61,504 nucleotides of DNA from Desulfobacteraceae bacterium (GCA_024230435.1 JAAERL010001053.1:1-61504), one strand, 5' to 3'; counted from the stretch's first letter, positions 1 through 8,205 are shown. Numbers and translations are program-made. Notes: generated by a model not told the origin, from the letters alone.

Positions 1-140
1 AGCTTCGATTTTTTTTCGTATTCAAGGCGCGCCAAAGTTTTGCTGATCAGTTTGCATACTTAACGTATTCGGGCTTTGGCATAACGCAGAAGACGGGAAA
101 AAAGACATACAAGATGGTATATTCTTTAACACAAATCGCC
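1..140 (+). repeat. Family A MITE-like element, copy 1 (left end cut by window edge)
   Basis: This sequence is nearly identical to the intact element at 17086-17256, starting about 33 bases into it. The right terminal arm reads GGTATATTCTTTAACACAAA followed by TCGCC, then a TAA (141-143) matching the target duplication seen at other copies. The centre holds the small palindrome ATACTTAACGTAT flanked by CCAAAG/CTTTGG, so the whole unit can fold as one long hairpin. The left terminal repeat is missing because the window begins inside the element. Confidence 0.9.
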
Positions 141-192
141 TAAGTTCCATCTTTGCAATATCAATGTTTTCAACCTGAAAACATTAAATTTT

Positions 193-399
193 TCATCCAC
201 CTGACGGTTTGCATTTAGGCAGGTTGAAGCCCCCGCTTCCAGAAGGGATACCCTCCGGTCTAAAACTGCCTGCTGAAATAAGGCGTTTTACATCGGCGCT
301 ACAACAGGAAGGGCACCTGGGTAGTGGATCCATACTGGAAAGTTTTAAATATTCAAATTCGCAACTGCATTTTTTACATTGGTACTCATGAATCGGCAT
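193..399 (-). CDS. FmdB family zinc-ribbon protein
   Basis: A 68-residue protein that begins MPIHEYQC and carries two CxxC pairs (CKKC near residue 8 and CPSC near residue 29), the classic regulatory FmdB (CxxC_CxxC_SSSS) zinc ribbon. After the ribbon comes a Gly/Ser/Pro-rich tail ending KCKPSGG. Family members are short and were named after the formylmethanofuran dehydrogenase operon; most have no demonstrated function and a regulatory or metal-binding role is only presumed. It stands alone between two family A repeats. The family assignment is secure and the function is not known. Confidence 0.85.
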   Translation of the reverse strand: MPIHEYQCKKCSCEFEYLKLSSMDPLPRCPSCCSADVKRLISAGSFRPEGIPSGSGGFNLPKCKPSGG

Positions 400-467
400 A
401 TTTTTTCTCCCCGTTTTTTACTGGTGGATACATTAATGATTTATCAGTATTATGTTTTGGATATTAA

Positions 468-698
468 GGCGATTTTTGTTAAATAATATAAAAGCATCTT
501 GCATGTTTTTTTCGTCTTGCGCGTTATGCCAACGATGCGAATATACCACTTATGCTTGTCCTTGAATTCGGTTTCGTTATGTTGCGTCAATGTGCACAAG
601 CAATAAGTATGCACCCATTGACGCGCCTTGAAAACGAAAAAAAATTTAAGCCCGATATGGTATCTGTTAAGATGCTATATTTTTTTCCGCTAATCGCT
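468..698 (-). repeat. Long family A variant with family B core, flanked by TAA
   Basis: The ends are family A type (GGCGATT at 468; AATCGCT at 692-698) and each end is bordered by TAA (465-467 and 699-701). The interior is family B: it contains GCGAATATACCACTTATGC and CCATTGACGCGCCTTGAAAA, which also occur at about 19950 and 1190. At 231 bp it is longer than other family A copies, and its outer arms can pair. It therefore looks like a chimera or nested product of two element families inserted at a TAA target. It fills most of the gap between 400 and 772. Confidence 0.8.
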
Positions 699-772
699 TA
701 AAGAGTCATGGAAGAGGCGCATCATGCGCAATATCGGATGATTTGAATTTTCCACAGCCCTAAATCGGTTAG

Positions 773-1117
773 TTATATTATTAACCACCAACTATTCAAA
801 AAAACAAGAATCAGGATAACAAAAAGAAGGGACTTGGCTGAATAAGGCAAACGAAGGTTTGCATTATTTTGTTGATCAGTCAATTTGGATTTTAAAATTT
901 TTATACCCTTAATATCATTGGTTTTAACAAAGGCGCCCCCAGGTAATTTGATAATGCCTTGATCGCCGTAAGCAACTGAAAATCTTTTAAACGCAGCAAG
1001 CCGGAAAAATGGATATGACAAATGCCATATGTGCAGAGTCTCACCATCGAATTGTATCAGTACCCGGCTGGTATCTTTGTTTGTTTGATGGAAATAGTGG
1101 CCTTTGATTTCTATCAT
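773..1117 (-). pseudogene. Probable N-terminal fragment of an M48-type metalloprotease (DUF7092-like domain)
   Basis: A 114-residue ORF. Residues 1-75 (GHYFHQTNKDTSRVLIQFDG onward, with IIKLPGGAFV near residue 55) resemble the PH-like DUF7092 domain that precedes the membrane segment of some M48 peptidases. The C-terminal about 20 residues are strongly hydrophobic, a likely transmembrane helix. The expected HExxH peptidase domain is absent; the reading frame stops shortly after the helix, and the downstream sequence (700-770) is repeat-derived, including a family B-like right end at about 715-762. My reading is that repeat insertion or deletion removed the rest of the gene. The alternative is a genuine small membrane protein. 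Domain recognition is by pattern only. Confidence 0.45.
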
Positions 1118-1877
1118 ACGTTATTCATTCGACTGGCGCTGGTTGTTTTTGAATCCGTTTTTGCCTTAAGGCGCATACAATGAATAGGCGCCCATTGACG
1201 CGCCTTGAAAACGAATCTAAATCCGGCGCAATAACGGGTGTTTGTAACTTCCACGGTCCTAAAATTGTTTTCACAACATCATAAAAAAATAATACTCATT
1301 TTGTATTTTACTGAAATGATATACAAGCAAAATTGAGGCCAAAACACATATTCTCAGCAGGTCCGCTTCGCATATATGAAAATTGGATGGGATAGTTCAT
1401 AATTTTAATTTTTTATGACAAATTTTGTCAGGTTTCCGATTATTGTTGTCATTTTGGTCTACTCCCGGCAATGAATTGCCAGGAATAATTTTTGAAAAAT
1501 TTTAGGTTTATGGAAAATGAAAATAACTCACTCTTCTTATTTTTAGGATGAGGTAATTTCAGTCTATGGGCGCAGGCAATGAGTAAACAGAGTAACCATT
1601 TAATTGCGCATCTTTAAAGCGAATGTAATCGATTAGAGTGCCGGACAATTAGTATTTTTCGAAATCGCTAACCTAACGTTAGAAATAGTTTATATCGCAC
1701 CAATTAATATAAAAGTATCAGGAAAAAATGTGAATTCGGCTCAAGCTTACCTCAGTTTTTATAGCTTTGGATGGAATATTTGATTGATAAGCTGGTTTGG
1801 TTTAATTTATGCTATGATCAATGATTGGATGTCGAATATATTTGCAGCTCGTATTTCAGCTAAATGGGAAATGAACT
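1118..1877. other. Gene-free 760 bp with repeat fragments
   Basis: No convincing gene is seen here. About 1177-1259 is the right part of a family B element (shared CCATTGACGCGCCTTGAAAA and an end reading AACTTCCACGGTCC followed by TAA). At 1463-1484 there is a short hairpin, TCCCGGCAAT / ATTGCC(A)GGA, of which a close relative occurs at 17822-17842. The rest is AT-rich and presumably carries the promoter of the HNH gene at 1878. Confidence 0.55.
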
Positions 1878-2390
1878 ATGGCTCAATGTATTTTATTAAA
1901 CGCAGATTTTTCTTTCATGAATGTAATTGATTGGAAACGAGCCCTGCGCCTGGTTGTCAAAAACAAGGTGGAGGTTTTGAATTATTCTGATCGTTGCATT
2001 CAATGTGCAGAGGGAAGGATCGTGCGCATTCCTGCTGTTATGAAACTAATTAAGTTTATCCGATCCGTATATCGTTCAAGAGTTCCTTTCAGTAAACGCA
2101 ACGTACTTATCCGTGATGGGAACAAGTGCGCCTACTGCGGCGCACGCGGTGCTAAATTGACCATTGATCATATCATGCCCCGGTCCCGGGGAGGCAGATC
2201 TAATTTTGAAAATTGTGTCGCAAGCTGCCGGTCATGCAATACCCGGAAGGGGTGCCGCACACCTAATGAAGCAAATATGTACCTTAGAAAACGACCAGTC
2301 CAACCAACTATATCTGAATTTTTAAAATTTAAGCTGCAACGGTTAGGTATCAAAGATTTATGGCAGTACATTGGTTCGTTTGGCGGTTAG
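1878..2390 (+). CDS. HNH endonuclease
   Basis: A 170-residue protein. The N-terminal about 65 residues (LLNADFSFMNVIDWKRALRL) match the usual leader of this bacterial HNH family. The HNH fold follows at about residues 76-125: CAYCG zinc pair, LTIDHIMPRSRGG with the catalytic His, FENCVASCRSCNTRKG with the Asn and the second CxxC, then the typical RTPNEA motif. It is predicted to be a metal-dependent DNA nuclease; members of this family are widespread singletons without an assigned cellular role. It begins at an ATG and ends 13 bp before the diadenylate-cyclase-like gene, so the two are probably cotranscribed. No methylase or other restriction partner is present. Confidence 0.88.
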   Translation: MAQCILLNADFSFMNVIDWKRALRLVVKNKVEVLNYSDRCIQCAEGRIVRIPAVMKLIKFIRSVYRSRVPFSKRNVLIRDGNKCAYCGARGAKLTIDHIMPRSRGGRSNFENCVASCRSCNTRKGCRTPNEANMYLRKRPVQPTISEFLKFKLQRLGIKDLWQYIGSFGG

Positions 2391-2403
2391 GCGTCCGTAT
2401 AAC

Positions 2404-3867
2404 ATGACTAAAAAAAAAACGAATTTTAAGTATATTTTTCAGTGTCTAAGCGATACTTTGGAAGGTGTGCAAGACGGATTGTCTCATTTTTCAGGGCCAA
2501 GCAGGGCGTGCGCCATTTTTATTATTGATCCGAATTGCCCAGTATATATATTTGATCCCCAAAATTTGTTGCGCGGTCACGAGCCTATATTAGAAGATCT
2601 TTACCTTGAACAAAATAAGTGGCTTTATGATTTTCAGTTTCCTAATTATAAAAGTCCGTTCGGCCACTTATCGTCAGAAAGCAATTTGAAGCTTGCCGGA
2701 TTGATTTCCATGGGGGGCCGTTCCCGGCCGGTATTTTATCAGATGTGGTTTACCGAACATCATCCTGACATGTGTTCAATCGGGCCTACGGAGCGTTGGC
2801 TTGAGCACGCCGCTTGGCGTTTTTCCCATGATGTCGCCAACGAGTCTGTGTTGTACACCGGTATTTCAGGAAGCTTTTTAAGAGAATATGCAGCCCATGC
2901 AGTGCGTGATCATATTGTTGATTACATGAATGTTGCATTAGGATGGGATACTCAATTAAGGATTTATCCTATTTTAGACACAATACTTGAAATATCCAGA
3001 ACTCAGGAGGAAGGTTCATGGCCTCGAGGCAAGCTTATTTTTGTAGAAAACCGGGATCTGGATGTACCTTCTTATGTTGCCCGTTTTCCCGAAAAAGAAA
3101 CACCGCTCATCCAAAATGCCAAGCATGTGTGCAAACTGTTAACCACAGTGGAGAAATCACATAGGGCCTTGATCAGCGACGGTAAGCGGGTTGTAGGTAT
3201 TGCCGATGGCAATTTGCCTGATTTTTCAATCGTAGCAGATTACAGGGGGCAATACGGATTTTTAGGAATGAATACGGAATTGGTCTGCAGTTTTGCAGAC
3301 GGAAATTTCAGATCAACGACCCACCGGGCAAAGCTCGTCCAGGTTGAAGAGACTTTATTGGAATCTGATATTGATCCAGAAACATGTAATTTGCTTTTTC
3401 AAACGATTTCCAGCCTCGTTCACTACGCTGAAGAAAACAAATTCGGTTGTACTTTGGTTGTGGATTTAAATTGGACACCGGTTTCCATTTCTGGTCAAAA
3501 ATTGGATAAACCCCTTGATTTAAGGCAGCGGCGTTTTTTTCAGTTAGCCTATAGCCTGCTTAAAGTCGATGGTGCAATCCATATCAGCAGGGATCTTAAT
3601 ATTGTCGGTTTCGCCTGTTTGCTGGACGGGTTGGCTATAGAAGGTGAAGATATGTCAAGGGGTGCGAGATTTAACTCCGCACTCCGGTTTTCTGCATCTC
3701 ATAAAAATGTGTTTATTATTGTTGTTTCATCTGATAAACCAGCATCAATTATTCAAGAAGGTGTTGAAATCAGCTCTCACTGTCAATATCAGCCGGTTGC
3801 AGGTTTTCAAAGTGTTCCGGAAAAATTAACTGACTGGATTGAAAATGCTAATAGCGCCCATTCATAA
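2404..3867 (+). CDS. Diadenylate-cyclase (DisA_N/DAC) domain protein with N-terminal sensor region
   Basis: A 487-residue protein starting at ATG 2404; an upstream in-frame TTG at 2371 would overlap the HNH gene. The last about 130 residues look like a DAC domain: an opening beta-strand region with TLVVDLN, then LLKVDGAIHI with the DGA motif, then SRGARFNSALRF where DAC enzymes carry RHR, then NVFIIVVSS. DAC domains condense two ATP into c-di-AMP. The first about 350 residues resemble the ligand-sensor regions fused to DACs in many bacteria (for example SDGKRVVGIADGNLPDFS). The RHR site reads RFN, so activity is uncertain. The C-terminus (NSAHS) and stop are written by the start of a family C repeat, so the native end may have been replaced. 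It lies downstream of the HNH gene. Confidence 0.75.
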   Translation: MTKKKTNFKYIFQCLSDTLEGVQDGLSHFSGPSRACAIFIIDPNCPVYIFDPQNLLRGHEPILEDLYLEQNKWLYDFQFPNYKSPFGHLSSESNLKLAGLISMGGRSRPVFYQMWFTEHHPDMCSIGPTERWLEHAAWRFSHDVANESVLYTGISGSFLREYAAHAVRDHIVDYMNVALGWDTQLRIYPILDTILEISRTQEEGSWPRGKLIFVENRDLDVPSYVARFPEKETPLIQNAKHVCKLLTTVEKSHRALISDGKRVVGIADGNLPDFSIVADYRGQYGFLGMNTELVCSFADGNFRSTTHRAKLVQVEETLLESDIDPETCNLLFQTISSLVHYAEENKFGCTLVVDLNWTPVSISGQKLDKPLDLRQRRFFQLAYSLLKVDGAIHISRDLNIVGFACLLDGLAIEGEDMSRGARFNSALRFSASHKNVFIIVVSSDKPASIIQEGVEISSHCQYQPVAGFQSVPEKLTDWIENANSAHS

Positions 3868-4015
3868 ATGGTCAATTTGCCCGATATCTTCCACGAACCA
3901 TAAGTTGTGCTGGAAAATTGCACCCTCGGCATATCAATTGCGATGCCTGTGGAAAAATTTTTCGCACACCCTGATCTTGAACAAACTTTTCTATCTCCCA
4001 AACGGGCTATAAGTG
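3853..4015 (+). repeat. Family C repeat, copy 1
   Basis: The left end AGCGCCCATT(C)ATAAATGG followed by CAATTTGCCCGATATCTTC matches 8739-8780, and the stretch GGCATATCAATTGCGATGCC matches 8815-8835. It overlaps the last five codons of the preceding gene and supplies its stop codon. The termini are less clearly defined than in families A and B. Confidence 0.65.
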
Positions 4016-4027
4016 ATCAGGCTCTAT

Positions 4028-4366
4028 TCATGACTTGAACAAATAGCTGTGTATCATGTTCGATAAAGCTTGAATGGGCCGATCTTCTTCTATCTGGTTT
4101 TTAAATGTCTTGATGGCGTGTTTAACTTCCTCTGTAGCATAGCAAACGACAGTCGCCGCAGCTTCAATATCTCGTATACATAACTTTTGCGTGTACAATT
4201 TTATTTTTTCCGTTAAATGAAAAATGATTTCGGAACGGATATTCTGATAAAACGTTTCCACTTCCTGGTCACTGTATCTTAATGCCTTAACTTCGCGATG
4301 AAATTCAGGTGACAGTTCATTGGTATAGAGCAGGTTCTGAATCGTTCTTTGGATATTTTGCCTGGC
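4028..4366 (-). pseudogene. TetR-family regulator, C-terminal fragment
   Basis: The open frame from about 4366 down to 4028 encodes RQNIQRTIQNLLYTNELSPE, then HREVKALRYSDQEVE, IRDIEAAATVVCYATEEVKH and a final ALSNMIHSYL. This is the pattern of a TetR ligand-binding/dimerisation domain ending in the usual C-terminal helix. The N-terminal helix-turn-helix is absent. At the point where homology stops (about 4355-4370), a TnpB remnant begins on the opposite strand, so a transposon event probably removed the 5' half. A short protein from ATG 4261 (77 residues) could still be read, but it would lack DNA binding. Confidence 0.6.
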
Positions 4367-4534
4367 ATTTGCGGGTTTGTAGCTAATCGGGATTATAACG
4401 CAGCCCTTAATATTTTATTACTTGCCTTAATCAAGGCCGGGCTTAGAACCGTCCGAAGTGTGGAGATGGCGTACTTGCCGCCTCTATGAAGCACGAAACC
4501 GCCTCCATGTGAAACTTGGTGGCCGGTAGTTCAT
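4358..4534 (+). pseudogene. TnpB (IS200/IS605-IS1341 type) 3' relic with right-end hairpin
   Basis: The plus strand from 4370 reads CGFVANRDYNAALNIL and continues to VRSVEMAYLPPL before the stop at 4487-4489. The (D/N)RDYNAALNIL string is the conserved end of TnpB, holding the last zinc-finger residues and the final RuvC acidic residue. The stop is followed by GAAGCACGAAACCGCCTCC, a short loop, then GGTGGCCGGTAGTTCAT (ending about 4534), the typical hairpin plus TTCA-type right end of these elements, which in intact copies also forms the scaffold part of the guide (omega/re) RNA. Everything 5' of the last about 40 codons is missing. It directly abuts the truncated TetR gene. Confidence 0.72.
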
Positions 4535-4573
4535 AAAGTGCAAGTCTGATAGAAAAAAATGGCAAGCAGGGCT

Positions 4574-5566
4574 TCAAAATGTCCATCTAATCAGAGATGA
4601 TCCCCAGGTCAGCCCGGCTCCAAAGCTAACTAAAAGGATGCGGTCTCCTTTGGAAATTCGGCCATTGCGATAAGCTTCATCCAAGGCTATGGGAATGGAA
4701 GCTGCTGAAGTGTTACCATATTTATGCAGATTTGTATAAAATTTATCCATTGGAATTTCGAGTTTTTCGGATACGGCTTGAATGATGCGCAGGTTAGCTT
4801 GGTGTGGAATTACCCAATTAATGTCTTCCCCCTTTAAATTATTGTTTGCCAAGGCCTGTTTAGCAATACGGGCCATTGAGCTGACCGCTTTTTTAAATAG
4901 CCGATTGCCTTCCATTTTTATGTGAAATGGTTTTAGCTCCATGTCATGGAGTATATCCGGCAGGAATTTATTTCCATCTTCGGAGTAGAGCAGATCCCAA
5001 AGATGCCCGTTGGATTTTATATGTGTAGATAAAATACCTTCAGTGGATTGCCCCCCCTTTAACAGTATAGCGCCGGCGCCATCGCCTAACAGGACGCAAG
5101 TGCTTCTATCTTGCCAGTTCACAATGCTGGACAATCGCTCGGCGCCAATAACTAATACCGTTTTTGATGATCCTGTTTTTATAGAATTATTGGCGATATC
5201 AAGAGCATATAAAAAACCGGAACAACCTGCAGAAATGTCATAAGCCGCTGCATTGTTGGCGTTTAGTTCTTTTTGGATTAAACATGCTGTTGATGGAATC
5301 AGGCGGTCCCCTGTAACCGTTGCCACGACAATTAGGTCAATTTGATCAGGTGAAACATTTGCGGTTTTTAATGCCTTTAATGCCGCTTGGGTTGCCAAGC
5401 CGGTTGTAGTTTCCGTTCCATTATTTTTTGCGATACGCCGTTCTTTTATGCCTGATCGGCGAATAATCCATTCATCTGATGTTTCAATGATTTGCTCTAA
5501 ATCCTGATTGGATAAAATTCTTTCGGGTAAAGCGGAACCGGTGCCGATGATGTGCCCTTTTATCAT
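4574..5566 (-). CDS. fabH: Beta-ketoacyl-ACP synthase III
   Basis: A 330-residue protein of normal FabH length. It catalyses the first condensation of fatty-acid synthesis, acyl-CoA with malonyl-ACP, in the cytoplasm. The catalytic triad is visible: Cys115 in SAGCSGF, His255 in PHQAN and Asn285 in YGNTSAAS, together with the C-terminal SFGAGLTWGS motif. The start MIKGHIIGTGSALPER is standard. It stands alone rather than in a fab operon, with a hairpin (5627-5663) in its upstream region, so it may be a FabH paralogue with a different acyl preference. Substrate cannot be read from the sequence. Confidence 0.93.
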   Translation of the reverse strand: MIKGHIIGTGSALPERILSNQDLEQIIETSDEWIIRRSGIKERRIAKNNGTETTTGLATQAALKALKTANVSPDQIDLIVVATVTGDRLIPSTACLIQKELNANNAAAYDISAGCSGFLYALDIANNSIKTGSSKTVLVIGAERLSSIVNWQDRSTCVLLGDGAGAILLKGGQSTEGILSTHIKSNGHLWDLLYSEDGNKFLPDILHDMELKPFHIKMEGNRLFKKAVSSMARIAKQALANNNLKGEDINWVIPHQANLRIIQAVSEKLEIPMDKFYTNLHKYGNTSAASIPIALDEAYRNGRISKGDRILLVSFGAGLTWGSSLIRWTF

Positions 5567-5626
5567 AAATTACAGGTACTCCATGTGTATTTGTTTTAAG
5601 AAATTATTTTTTAAATAACAATCCGA

Positions 5627-5663
5627 ATCCGTTGTACTATTAATTTTTGATAATACAACGGAT
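5627..5663. promoter_or_regulatory. Perfect 10-bp hairpin in the fabH / alcohol-dehydrogenase divergent region
   Basis: ATCCGTTGTA (5627-5636) pairs with TACAACGGAT (5654-5663) across a 17-nt AT-rich loop. There is no T-run on either side, so it is not an obvious terminator. It lies 60 bp upstream of fabH and about 210 bp upstream of the divergent dehydrogenase gene, where a protein-binding inverted repeat would make sense. The rest of the 306-bp gap (5567-5872) shows nothing else I can name. Confidence 0.4.
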
Positions 5664-5872
5664 GGAATATCAACCATATGCCTGTGCTTTAACTTTCATC
5701 CATCTCCATCTATACCGTATTTATCTGATTTCGGATAGGCTGAGGAAAAAATATTATATGTGTTTATGATTTTGTTTTGCAAAGCGGCATATGTCCGTAT
5801 AAGCTTGTTTTCTTTTACGATGTATAAAAAAAATATTCAACACTCAAACTTGATTTGTAAAATAAATTTATC

Positions 5873-6833
5873 ATGCTTGCTGTATGGCTTGAAAATAAAC
5901 AAATTCGCCTAAAAAAGCGTGTCGCACTTCCTGATCCAGGACCATGCGAAGCGCTGGTAAAGGTTGTAAAAGCAGGTATTTGTTCTACGGATTTAGAAAT
6001 GCTGAAAGACTACTACCCGTTTGAAGGTATTCCGGGCCATGAATTTATAGGTATAATTGAAAAAGTTCCCGGGTCTCATTTGCAAACAGGGCAACGTGTT
6101 GTCGGCGATATTAATATTCGGTGCGGTAAATGCAACTTTTGTCAATCAGGATGGGGCAATCATTGTCTTAACCGTGAAGTCCTCGGATTATATAAACGGA
6201 ATGGCGCTTTTGCAGAATATCTAACGTTACCTGCAACAAATCTTTTGCCGGTGCCGGATAGTGTTTCTGATGAAGTTGCGGTTTTTACTGAACCAGTTGC
6301 CGCCGCTCTTAGGATTCAAGAACAAATTTGCTTCAAGCCCACGGACCGTATCTTGTTGCTTGGGGCAGGCCGTTTGGGGCAAATCATTGCGTACACAATT
6401 CGGCTTGCCGGATTCCCGCTTTGGGCCGTTGCCCGCTATAGGGGCCAAAAAGAGCGATTACAGGCTATTGGTGCAGTGCTTGTTGATGAAAACGATATTG
6501 CCTGGAAAAGTTTTGATGTTGTTATTGAAGCAACGGGAAACGCTGAAGGTTTTTCAATAAGCCGGAAAGCCGTGCAGGCCCGGCGGCTCGATTGTATTAA
6601 AATCAACCTTCAGGCTTGATACCCCGATTAATTTCTCTGATATCGCAGTTGATGAAATCAGCATTATTGGTTCTCGTTGCGGCCCAATGGATAAGGCGCT
6701 TGATTTTTTGGATAAACATGGTCTTGGGATTGCTGATATGATTGAAGCTGAATATCCTCTTGAACAAGCAATGAAGGCATATAAGCACGCAGGCGCCCAT
6801 GGCGCCTTGAAAATTCTAATTTCAGTCTGTTGA
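5873..6833 (+). pseudogene. Zinc-dependent alcohol dehydrogenase (threonine-dehydrogenase-like), frameshifted
   Basis: A medium-chain dehydrogenase with GroES-like N-terminus: CSTDLEML and GHEFIG for the catalytic zinc, and CGKCNFCQSGWGNHC for the structural zinc. A Rossmann segment follows (LLGAGRLGQIIA). The main frame derails at about 6577 and stops at 6619, but shifting one base (an extra G at 6577/6578) continues with PGGSIVLKST, DEISIIGSRCGPMDKAL and ends GALKILISVC at 6833, exactly the family C-terminus. The repaired protein is about 320 residues. Either the gene is newly inactivated or this is a sequencing error; the intact C-terminal coding argues for a very recent event. The substrate is unknown. 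Confidence 0.85.
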
Positions 6834-6883
6834 ATCATTTCCAAACAGCGAAAAGCTCTTGCAGCGGCCAAGAGCCTCTCAAG

Positions 6884-6906
6884 CCCCTCGGTCTTTAGCC
6901 GAGGGG
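6884..6906. terminator. Hairpin between convergent dehydrogenase and asd
   Basis: CCCCTCGG (6884-6891), a 7-nt loop, then CCGAGGGG (6899-6906), located between the stop codons of two convergent genes (6833 and 6921). The stem is GC-rich and perfect. The T-run is poor (TTGTTG on the plus side), so termination strength is uncertain. Confidence 0.5.
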
Positions 6907-6920
6907 TTGTTGACGTTATA

Positions 6921-8042
6921 TCAAGGCTCAAGGAATTTTCTGATGATCTGCAACGCTCTGCGCAATGGTTCCGCAGCTCCCCAGAGCAGTTGGTCGCCTA
7001 CAGAAAAGCCAGTAAGGTATGCCGGGCCGATGTTCAATTTGTGTAATCGTCCAATTGGAACAGAAAGTGTGCCGGAAACTTTAGCGGGAGAAAGTTCCAT
7101 TAATGTTTCGTGTTTTTCATTGGGGATTACTTTAACCCAGTCATTGCCATCGGCAATGATCGCTTCAATTTCATTAAGGGGTAAATCGCGGGTTAATTTG
7201 ATGGTAAACGCCTGACTGTGACACCGCATAGCCCCGATTCTTACACAAATACCGTCTATGGGGATAGGTGTATTTTCCCGTCCCAGAATTTTGTTTGTTT
7301 CAACGTAGCCTTTCCACTCTTCCCTGGTTTGACCGTTTTCCATGGGCCGGTCTATCCAGGGGATCAAACTGGCTGCTAAAGGCGCTCCAAAATTGTCAGT
7401 TGGAAAAGTAGCACCGTTTAGAGTAGCCGATACGTTTCGGTCCAGATCAAGTGCGGTTGATGCCGGATTTGTGATAAAATCAGAAGCGTTTTTGCCAATA
7501 TGCCCCATTTGCCGGACAAGCTCTTTCATGTTGGCCGCCCCTGCGCCGGATGCCGACTGGTAGGTCATCGATGTTACCCATTCGACCAGGTTTTGAGTCA
7601 GCAATCCGCCTAAGGCCATCATCATTAAAGAAACCGTACAGTTGCCGCCAATATAATTTTTGATACCATCGGTCAATGCCTGATCAATGACATTGCGATT
7701 TACCGGATCCAGGACGATGATAGCGTCTTTTTCCATACGAAGGGTTGAAGCTGCATCAATCCAATAGCCATTCCAGTTGTTGGCGCGAAGCTTGGGATAA
7801 AATGTTGAGGTATAATCTCCTCCTTGGCACGAAAGAATGATATCCATCTCGCTCAACAGGTCTATATCGTGGGCATCCTTTACGGAACTGGCCGATTGAC
7901 CGATATTGGGAGCTGGTTTTCCGGACTGGGAGGTGGAAAAGAATGTAAAGGCAAAGTTCTTAAAATCGTTTTCTGCTTGCATACGATCCATCAATACTGA
8001 ACCAACCATTCCGCGCCATCCAACAAAGCCGGTTTTTAACAT
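6921..8042 (-). CDS. asd: Aspartate-semialdehyde dehydrogenase
   Basis: A 373-residue protein of the enterobacterial-type Asd subfamily. It reduces beta-aspartyl phosphate to aspartate semialdehyde with NADPH, the branch point to lysine, diaminopimelate, threonine and methionine. The nucleotide-binding start is FVGWRGMVGSVL, the catalytic Cys135 sits in GGNCTVSL (same number as in the E. coli enzyme), and QASGAGAANM, with RCHSQAF near residue 274, matches the family. It is a single gene with its own upstream region (8043-8205), convergent with the broken dehydrogenase. Nothing unusual was seen. Confidence 0.95.
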   Translation of the reverse strand: MLKTGFVGWRGMVGSVLMDRMQAENDFKNFAFTFFSTSQSGKPAPNIGQSASSVKDAHDIDLLSEMDIILSCQGGDYTSTFYPKLRANNWNGYWIDAASTLRMEKDAIIVLDPVNRNVIDQALTDGIKNYIGGNCTVSLMMMALGGLLTQNLVEWVTSMTYQSASGAGAANMKELVRQMGHIGKNASDFITNPASTALDLDRNVSATLNGATFPTDNFGAPLAASLIPWIDRPMENGQTREEWKGYVETNKILGRENTPIPIDGICVRIGAMRCHSQAFTIKLTRDLPLNEIEAIIADGNDWVKVIPNEKHETLMELSPAKVSGTLSVPIGRLHKLNIGPAYLTGFSVGDQLLWGAAEPLRRALQIIRKFLEP

Positions 8043-8205
8043 GTCATTGCTCCTTAAATAATCAAAGTTTGAAAAATAGTTTAATTCATTTTATCTTGAA
8101 TTCCTTAGAGTTTCCTTTTTGAAATGTCAAGAGGTGCGCTAAGTGTCATTGTGTAAAAAACAATATGATATTGATTAATTCAGTTCAATTGCAAGAAAGA
8201 TTGAT

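Noticed and set aside
1878-3867. Restriction-modification or established CBASS locus
   Set aside because: No methyltransferase, cyclic-oligonucleotide effector or ubiquitin-like accessory gene is adjacent, so it is reported only as a pair worth testing.
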